Below are positions 58,590-64,000 of a stretch of 64,000 nucleotides of DNA, in pieces. The position numbers and the translations under genes were made by a program. The notes beneath the pieces were generated by a model. The model was not told where the DNA came from. It searched no databases and was given only the letters and a program-made list of their open reading frames with translations. Each line of letters begins with the position of its first letter. The first letter of the stretch is position 1. Source of the stretch: Nocardia yamanashiensis NBRC 100130 (GTDB lineage: Bacteria; Actinomycetota; Actinomycetes; Mycobacteriales; Mycobacteriaceae); the NCBI RefSeq assembly GCF_001613325.1, contig NZ_BDCD01000032.1, positions 1-64,000 of the forward strand, written 5' to 3'.

Positions 58590-59423
58590 GTGCCGTCGCA
58601 CGACGACATCGCCCAAGCCTGGCTCTCCAGCACCGAATTCGCAGGTGACATCGCCGCGGTCGGTTTGCTCAGCCGAGCCATCGCGCCCCAGGACTACGAC
58701 ATCAAGCGCGCCTCGCTGCCGGTGTCGGCCGCCGCCGATCCGGCCACCGCGGGCGCCATCCTGGAACTGCTGCAGCGCGGTCAGGTGCCGACCCTCGCGG
58801 CCATCGAGACCCTTATCGTGCAGAACGATATGCGCGCCGAAGCCGATCGCATCGAACGATTGGGCCGCCGCGCACAACGCAGCATCGACGATTTCGGGCG
58901 CGTCATCGCGAAACTCACCGACGAATATTGGACAGTGCACGGCACCGGTCCCACGCGTCGCGACATTCTGCTTTCCGAACCGGTGGTGAGTTTGATTCGC
59001 GACCGGGTCGGCGATATCCCCCCGACCGCCGTCAAACATTTGTGGTTGATCGAACGCGCGCAGCGCGCGGGCTGGATCGCCTACAACGCCACCCCCCGAT
59101 CCCTGTGCGCCGGCCGCCGCTTCCACGCCGCGCGCTACGGCAATCGCGTCTCCCTGCGCCCGGTGAACGCCCTCGGCACCCTGGTCGCCACCTATCTGCG
59201 CGATCAGGTCGCCGAACACGGCCGCCCGCCCCGCTGGTCCGTCCTGGCCTACGAACTCCGCGACGATCGCGGCCGCCGCGTGTTCAACGACACAGCCGAC
59301 GCCCGCGCCCAGCAGCAGTGGCTGGTGACCGCCGAGTGGATGTCCCTCGACGACGGCCAGCCCGTGCCCGGACCGCGCGGATTGCGTGCTTTGGCGCGCA
59401 AGACTCGGGATCGCCGCAGCTAG
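58590..59423 (+). CDS. Hypothetical protein, 277 residues
   Basis: A soluble 277-residue protein beginning MPSHDDIAQAWLSSTEFAGDIAAVGLLSRAI. The N-terminal half is helical; the C-terminal half carries RRFHAARYGNRVSLRPVNALGTLVATYLRDQ and ends in basic residues (ALARKTRDRRS), which might contact nucleic acid. I recognise no family. The GTG at 58590 is chosen because GGAGG lies nine bases upstream; a longer frame would start inside the hairpin leader. It precedes amt on the same strand, 106 bases away, but amt has its own control boxes. Confidence 0.72.
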   Translation: MPSHDDIAQAWLSSTEFAGDIAAVGLLSRAIAPQDYDIKRASLPVSAAADPATAGAILELLQRGQVPTLAAIETLIVQNDMRAEADRIERLGRRAQRSIDDFGRVIAKLTDEYWTVHGTGPTRRDILLSEPVVSLIRDRVGDIPPTAVKHLWLIERAQRAGWIAYNATPRSLCAGRRFHAARYGNRVSLRPVNALGTLVATYLRDQVAEHGRPPRWSVLAYELRDDRGRRVFNDTADARAQQQWLVTAEWMSLDDGQPVPGPRGLRALARKTRDRRS

Positions 59424-59427
59424 TCGC

Positions 59428-59501
59428 GTTACAGACAGGTATCCAAGTCCTCATTTTCGTAACAGCGCCGAAACGTGAGTTTTCGGTAACTTCCACGCAA
59501 C
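59428..59501 (+). promoter_or_regulatory. GlnR-type nitrogen-control boxes upstream of amt
   Basis: GTAAC-n6-GAAAC at 59459-59474 matches the actinobacterial GlnR consensus (gTnAC-n6-GaAAC), and GTAAC-n6-GCAAC at 59486-59501 is a close second. A weaker third, GTTAC-n6-GTATC, lies at 59428-59443. GlnR activates amt under nitrogen limitation in related bacteria. Confidence 0.65.
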
Positions 59502-59529
59502 GCGATTACGCGCGGAAGGAGTTACCCCC

Positions 59530-60828
59530 TTGACGACCCTGACCCTCGATCCGGCCGCCACGGCCTGGCTGCTCGCGGCCACCGCCATGGTGCTGCTCAT
59601 GACGCCCGGGCTGGCGATCTTCTACGGCGGCATGGTGCGCTCCACCGGCGTGCTCAACATGCTGATGATGAGCTTCATCGCGATTCCGCTGGTGGCGGTG
59701 GTGTGGCTGCTGTTCGGCTACAGCCTGGCCTTCGGCGACGACGCGGGCGGCGGGCTGATCGGAAACCTCGGGCATATCGGGCTCGCCGGGATCGATCCCG
59801 GCACCCTGCACGAGATTCCGGGCACCGACGGCCGGGCCGTACCGGAACTGCTGTTCGTCACCTTCCAGCTGACCTTCGCGATTCTGACCGTGGCGCTGGT
59901 GTCGGGCGCGATCGCCGACCGCGCCAAGTTCTCCGCCTGGATGATCTTCGTGCCGGTATGGGCGCTCGTCGTCTACGCGCCGATCGCGCACTGGGTGTGG
60001 ACCTCGGACGGCTGGCTGGCCAAGCTGGGCGCGCTGGACTACGCGGGCGGCCTGGTGGTCGAGATCGCCTCGGGCGCTTCGGCACTGGCGATGGCGATCG
60101 TGCTGGGGCCGCGCATCGGTTTCAAGGTCGACGCCATGCGCCCGCACAATCTGCCGTTCGTGCTGCTCGGCGCGGGCCTGCTGTGGTTCGGCTGGTTCGG
60201 TTTCAATGCCGGTTCGGCGTTGCAGGCCAATGGCATCGCGGCCGCGGTGTTCCTGAACACCCTCGTCGCGGGCTGCCTGGGCATGCTGGGCTGGCTGGTG
60301 GTGGAGCAGGTGCGCGACGGCCGGCCGACCACCTTCGGCGCGGCCTCGGGCGCGGTGGCGGGCCTGGTGGCCATCACGCCGTCGTGCGGGACGGTGAACA
60401 CCGTGGGCGCGCTGATCGTGGGCCTGGTGGCCGGCGTGGTGTGTTCGTTCGCGGTGGGCTGGAAGTTCAAGGGCAACTACGACGATTCGCTCGATGTGGT
60501 GGGCGTGCACTTCGTCGGCGGCGTGGTGGGCACGCTGCTGATCGGCCTGCTGGCCACGCACGTGATGACCGACGGGGCCGATGGCCTGCTGTACGGCGGC
60601 GGGCTGGGCCAGCTGGGCAAGCAGCTGGTGGGCGTACTCGCGGTGGCGGCGTTCGCGTTCGGCGCGACGTTCCTGCTCGGCAAGGTCATCGACAAGTTCC
60701 TCGGCTTCCGGGTGAGCCGCGAGGACGAGGTCGGCGGCATCGACTTCGCGCTGCACGCGGAGACCGCGTACGCCGAAGGGGTGCACGGGCATTCGCCGCA
60801 GCGGCACGGAAAGCCCTTCGGGCACTGA
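59530..60828 (+). CDS. amt: Ammonium transporter
   Basis: A 432-residue Amt/Rh channel with eleven predicted helices. Signatures include LLMTPGLAIFYGGMVRS, the VYAPIAHWVW segment with the first pore histidine, LDYAGGLVVEIASGASALA with the structural aspartate, WFGFNAGSALQANG and VVGVHFVGGVVGT with the second histidine. It takes up ammonium at low concentration. The start is the TTG at 59530 with GGAAGGAG eight bases upstream. No glnK or glnD gene follows. GlnR-type boxes lie upstream and a strong terminator downstream, so it is probably a single-gene unit. Confidence 0.95.
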   Translation: MTTLTLDPAATAWLLAATAMVLLMTPGLAIFYGGMVRSTGVLNMLMMSFIAIPLVAVVWLLFGYSLAFGDDAGGGLIGNLGHIGLAGIDPGTLHEIPGTDGRAVPELLFVTFQLTFAILTVALVSGAIADRAKFSAWMIFVPVWALVVYAPIAHWVWTSDGWLAKLGALDYAGGLVVEIASGASALAMAIVLGPRIGFKVDAMRPHNLPFVLLGAGLLWFGWFGFNAGSALQANGIAAAVFLNTLVAGCLGMLGWLVVEQVRDGRPTTFGAASGAVAGLVAITPSCGTVNTVGALIVGLVAGVVCSFAVGWKFKGNYDDSLDVVGVHFVGGVVGTLLIGLLATHVMTDGADGLLYGGGLGQLGKQLVGVLAVAAFAFGATFLLGKVIDKFLGFRVSREDEVGGIDFALHAETAYAEGVHGHSPQRHGKPFGH

Positions 60829-60841
60829 CGTTTCGGACCGG

Positions 60842-60875
60842 AAGGGGTCCGGGGACCAAGTCCCCGGACCCCTTT
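60842..60875 (+). terminator. Terminator of amt
   Basis: GGGGTCCGGGGAC (60844-60856) pairs perfectly with GTCCCCGGACCCC (60860-60872) around a three-base loop. Flanking AA and TT extend the stem to 15 pairs, ending in TTT. Confidence 0.85.
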
Positions 60876-60956
60876 CGTATGCCGGTGCCGCCGCGGAGCA
60901 GTGGCTCGCCGTCCCCGGTGTCGGCGTCGGGTGTCGGCGTCGCCACTATCGGGGGT

Positions 60957-60974
60957 CCGGGGGCATGCCCCCGG
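60957..60974 (-). terminator. GC palindrome downstream of the metallopeptidase gene
   Basis: CCGGGGGCATGCCCCCGG is a perfect 18-base palindrome located 32 bases after the metallopeptidase stop on the minus strand. It could form a hairpin that ends that transcript; there is no clear T-run. Confidence 0.45.
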
Positions 60975-61005
60975 GTTTCCCCTCCCCCCGCCGAAAGGCG
61001 AAGCG

Positions 61006-62388
61006 CTAGTTCACCTTGCTCGCCGCGGCGGAGAAGGTGTTGCACTGGGCGGTGCGGTTCTTGTCGTAGCCGACTTCGAACCAGGCTCCGCTGTTCTGCG
61101 AGGTGCCGTGATCGCGCATGTCACCGGGGGCGTCGCCGCGGTGATAGGTGTCGGTGCGCGCCACGCCGATCTGGGCGTTGGCGAGCGATCCGCCGCCGTG
61201 CGACGCGGACAGGTACATCCCGTCGAAGCAGTTGGCCTGCAATTCGGTCCGGCGGGACAGTTCCAGCCCGGTGTCGCTGCGCACGCCCGCGTCCCGGCGC
61301 TGCTGGTGCACCTTGCCGAGAATCCCGGACTGCGCCTGCACATGGTGGCCGTATTCGTGCGCGAAGATCGACAGGTACACCACCCAGTTGTTCTTGAAGA
61401 TATCGGTCTGCAACTGGCTGATCGGCAGGTAGATGGTCTTGTCCGCGGAGCAGTAGAACGCCGCGAAGTTCGAACTGCTGCCGGTGCAGAGCGTGGTGAT
61501 GCCCTCGGTGTCGGCGGAGACCATGAGCTTCGGCGGTTCGAAGTTCATCTTGATATCCGTGAACAGGGGCTTCCAGGCCTTCTCCAGGCAGCCGGCCGCG
61601 GTTTCGAAGAAGGTGCGCGCGGTGTCGACGTCGGTGCTCCACGCGGTGTAGTCGCATTTGGCCGGGATCAGGGTCAGATCCGCGCCGGTGACCAGTGGAT
61701 TGTCGGCGGTGGCGGCGACGCCGGTGGCACTGCTACCCCCGGAATCGGGTGCGTAAGTGGTCTTTACGGCATCACCGGAGCCGATGCTGTCGAAGCCGCT
61801 GCGCACGGCGACGCGCAGCAGCACGCCGGTGACCAGCACGATGAGGATCACCAGCAGGGTGCCCAAACGGCGGCGGCGCGGCGGGGCCGGACGTTGCGCA
61901 CCGGTGGGAGCCTGCGCGGTGGGCGCGGGCATGGGCGGCCGGTATCCGGGCTGCACGGCCGAACTGCTCGGCGGGGGCGGCTGCTGCCGGCCGGGACCCC
62001 GCGAGAACATCTCCGTCGCAGCGTAATTGGGCTGTGGTGCGTATCCGGGCGGCGGCGCCACCGGACGATAGCCCGGACGCGGCTGCCCGCCGTGCTGCGG
62101 CGGACCCGGCTGCGGATATCCGGGTTGCTGCCGGGCCGGTCCCCGCTGACCCGGATACGGCTGACCCGGAAATTGCTGTCCCGGCGGCGGATTGCCGTAC
62201 GGCGGGCGACCTGGTGCGGGCTGCGGCGGATACGGCGGACGCTGCGGCTGTCCCGGCGGCCGGCCGGACTGCCCCGGATCGGGCTGCTGCCGACCGGGAT
62301 TCGGATTACCGCCCTGCCCCGGGTGCGGCTGCTGGGGCGGGTTCCCGCCGGGAGGAGTCGGACCGTAGCCGGACGGTGGGCGAGTCAT
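61006..62388 (-). CDS. Neutral zinc metallopeptidase with Pro-rich N-terminus and one membrane helix
   Basis: A 460-residue protein. Residues 1-165 are Pro/Gly/Gln-rich and cytosolic; one membrane helix (LLVILIVLVTGVLL) follows near residue 180. The outer part is a neutral zinc metallopeptidase (YpfJ family): IFAHEYGHHVQAQSG gives HExxH, and RRTELQANCFDGMYL carries the third ligand Glu. A TIYLPISQL segment and conserved cysteines fit the family. The substrate is unknown. The ATG at 62388 is preferred because the longer frame runs antisense to the next gene. Confidence 0.87.
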   Translation of the reverse strand: MTRPPSGYGPTPPGGNPPQQPHPGQGGNPNPGRQQPDPGQSGRPPGQPQRPPYPPQPAPGRPPYGNPPPGQQFPGQPYPGQRGPARQQPGYPQPGPPQHGGQPRPGYRPVAPPPGYAPQPNYAATEMFSRGPGRQQPPPPSSSAVQPGYRPPMPAPTAQAPTGAQRPAPPRRRRLGTLLVILIVLVTGVLLRVAVRSGFDSIGSGDAVKTTYAPDSGGSSATGVAATADNPLVTGADLTLIPAKCDYTAWSTDVDTARTFFETAAGCLEKAWKPLFTDIKMNFEPPKLMVSADTEGITTLCTGSSSNFAAFYCSADKTIYLPISQLQTDIFKNNWVVYLSIFAHEYGHHVQAQSGILGKVHQQRRDAGVRSDTGLELSRRTELQANCFDGMYLSASHGGGSLANAQIGVARTDTYHRGDAPGDMRDHGTSQNSGAWFEVGYDKNRTAQCNTFSAAASKVN

Positions 62389-62485
62389 CCCCCACACCCC
62401 CTCGTTCGTAAGCGATAACCGCCGGCTCCATAGGCCTGTGCCTTGCCGCTGAGGAAGGATAGCAAGCTGTCTATAGTCGCCTGTC

Positions 62486-64000
62486 ATGCAGATTTTTCGG
62501 GGGGGCGCTCTCGTCGCGCTGCTGCTCGCGCTAGCGGGCCTCGCCGCACCGGCCGCCCACGCACAGTCCGAGGGTGTGCGCATCACCGCGGACGTGAGTC
62601 TGGGCGACGACGGTCTGCTGCGGGTGGTGGAAACCGTGGAAGTGCCCGAGGGCGGCGACTTCCGGCAGGTGCTGCCGCTGCGGGTGCAGGTCAGCGACAC
62701 CGTGGAACGCAATTTCGAGGTGACCGAGGTGCAGGCCACCGGCGACGGCACCGCGAAGGTGGACGACAACCTGTTCACCATCGAGGCGCGCCCGGGCTCG
62801 GCGACGTTCAAGTACGCCGTGCACAACACCGTGAGCAATGCCGATGGCGCGCAGGTGTTCCACTGGACCGGCGTGCTGAACACCGATGTGGCGTCGATCA
62901 GCGCCAGTGTGATCAGCCCGGACTTCCGGATGGGCGTGACCAAGTGCACCATCGGCCCGCCCGGGGCTCCGGAGAACTGCGCGGACATCCGGGTGGAGCC
63001 GGACGGCGTCGCGCATCTGACGAAGACCGATCTGCGCAAGGGCGACGTCATCGACGTGACCTTGCAGTTGCCGCCGGGCACGGTGAAGGCCAATGCCGAT
63101 ATCCACGACGACAACGCGCCCGGCCCGTTCTCGCTGACCGGTCCGGTGCTGGCGGCGTTCGCGGTGCTGCTGGCCGGCCTGGCCGCCGCGGCCGGTTATG
63201 TGGTGTGGACCCGTCGCGCGGACGCCGACGCCCCGCAGGTGATCGATCCGATTGCGCGCGAGGGCAATCGGGCTCGCTTCACCTCTCCCGACGGCGTGCT
63301 GCCCGGTACCGCCGGCCTGCTGCTGGACGGCTATGTGGATCCCGCCGATATGGCGGCCACCATCGTGGATCTCGCGGTGCGCAGCTATCTCTGGGTCGCG
63401 GTCGCGGGCGAACAGGATTGGCGGATCGAGCGTCTGAACCCGGCCGATGACCAGCTCACCGGGTACGAGCGCACGGTCTACTCCGCCCTGCTCCCGGACG
63501 GCGTGGATGCCGTGCTGCTGTCGGAGCTGAAGGGCAAGGTGCCGGTCCGCGCGGTCCGGCGGGCCCTCATCGACGATGCGGTGGCGCGCGGCGCGTTCGT
63601 GGATCGCACCCGCCGCGGCTTCGAATTCTGGCTCGGCGCGGCGCTGATCGTCACCGGCGCGATCGCCACCGCCGCCCTCGCGCTCGGCCCCGGTCACGCG
63701 CTGATCGGCATCGCCATCGCGCTGGCGGGCGTGGCGGCCCTGCTGCTCCCCCGCTATCTCCCGGCCCGCACCGCGCTGGGCCGCGAGCTGACCGGTCGCA
63801 TCCAGGCCATGCTGCGTGGCCTGGATGCCATTGCCCCGCAACAGCTCCCGCCGCCGGATCAGGAGCTGGTCTTCTCCCGCGCGCTGCCGTTCATGGTGGC
63901 CGGCCGCCGCACCGACCAGTGGGTCCGCACCTTCCGCAATCTCGATCCCACCGCCGACGGCGAGACCGGCATCTACTGGTTCGGCGGTTTCGAAGGCGAC
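62486..64000 (+). CDS. DUF2207 domain membrane protein (3' end outside window)
   Basis: At least 505 codons, still open at the window edge. A signal peptide (MQIFRGGALVALLLALAGLAAPAAHA) is followed by a beta-rich extracellular DUF2207 domain with VRITADVSLGDDGLLRVVETVEV, then a membrane helix (VLAAFAVLLAGLAAAAGYVVW) and a cytosolic part. Two more hydrophobic segments lie near residues 385-425. The family is widespread in actinobacteria and its function is unknown. A TATAGT -10 element at 62472-62477 lies eight bases before the ATG, so the transcript is nearly leaderless. Confidence 0.85.
   Translation, partial: MQIFRGGALVALLLALAGLAAPAAHAQSEGVRITADVSLGDDGLLRVVETVEVPEGGDFRQVLPLRVQVSDTVERNFEVTEVQATGDGTAKVDDNLFTIEARPGSATFKYAVHNTVSNADGAQVFHWTGVLNTDVASISASVISPDFRMGVTKCTIGPPGAPENCADIRVEPDGVAHLTKTDLRKGDVIDVTLQLPPGTVKANADIHDDNAPGPFSLTGPVLAAFAVLLAGLAAAAGYVVWTRRADADAPQVIDPIAREGNRARFTSPDGVLPGTAGLLLDGYVDPADMAATIVDLAVRSYLWVAVAGEQDWRIERLNPADDQLTGYERTVYSALLPDGVDAVLLSELKGKVPVRAVRRALIDDAVARGAFVDRTRRGFEFWLGAALIVTGAIATAALALGPGHALIGIAIALAGVAALLLPRYLPARTALGRELTGRIQAMLRGLDAIAPQQLPPPDQELVFSRALPFMVAGRRTDQWVRTFRNLDPTADGETGIYWFGGFEGD

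Noticed and set aside
60901..61005. Possible small gene between amt and the metallopeptidase
   Set aside because: Only GC-rich inverted repeats are present, consistent with terminators.
61006..63114. 702-codon version of the metallopeptidase
   Set aside because: The extra N-terminal part lies antisense to the DUF2207 gene; the ATG at 62388 starts the Pro-rich region.

Overview
The window is GC-rich actinobacterial DNA, most likely from Nocardia or a close relative in the Nocardiaceae/Mycobacteriales. This rests on gene content and order: ask, murT-gatD, leuA, recR-ybaB, an SRPBCC protein, an FAD oxidoreductase next to a cyclopropane-synthase-type methyltransferase, and dnaX. From memory these are the genes of the Mycobacterium tuberculosis Rv3709c-Rv3721c neighbourhood. 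Here they are rearranged and spread over about 58 kb by inserted accessory genes. No tRNA, rRNA, insertion sequence or CRISPR array was seen.

1-8.7 kb: the 5' end of aspartate kinase, a SnoaL-like protein divergent from a MarR regulator, a YjbQ protein, a reductase divergent from a TetR regulator, DUF1918 and SRPBCC proteins, an LtrA membrane protein, a voltage-sensor-like membrane protein, a Tat-exported cholesterol-oxidase-type enzyme and a Phd/PIN toxin-antitoxin pair. 8.7-17.6 kb: murT-gatD (lipid II amidation), a PPOX flavoprotein, a Tat-exported amine-oxidase-like flavoprotein, an EamA exporter divergent from a LysR regulator with a very long disordered N-terminus, and an F420-type (LLM) oxidoreductase behind a MerR-type promoter.

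17.6-31 kb: an EspI-like ParA ATPase, leuA with a leucine leader peptide and competing hairpins, then a tightly packed four-gene minus-strand operon. That operon encodes a transglutaminase/DUF2126 protein, a circularly permuted ATP-grasp/alpha-E protein, a second transglutaminase and a zinc metallopeptidase, and is a predicted peptide ligation and processing system. 31.5-34.3 kb: recR-ybaB, a MerR regulator with a VOC protein, and an SRPBCC protein.

34.5-43.3 kb is an accessory island. It holds a two-helix membrane protein, an ion transporter and one giant 1976-residue protein with TIR, metallophosphoesterase-like, NACHT NTPase, pentapeptide and about 15 WD40 repeats in that order. This looks like a prokaryotic STAND immune sensor and is the most interesting item in the window. 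43.4-58.2 kb: an FAD oxidoreductase/methyltransferase pair for lipid methylation, a membrane esterase, a PknK-like kinase, fadB-fadA and dnaX with a greatly expanded linker. 58.2-64 kb: an unrecognised protein behind a strong hairpin, amt behind GlnR-type boxes, a neutral zinc metallopeptidase and a DUF2207 membrane protein cut by the window edge.

Many promoters look leaderless: a -10-like hexamer followed by six bases and then ATG or GTG occurs in front of murT, the LLM oxidoreductase, the MerR gene, the giant TIR protein, dnaX and others.
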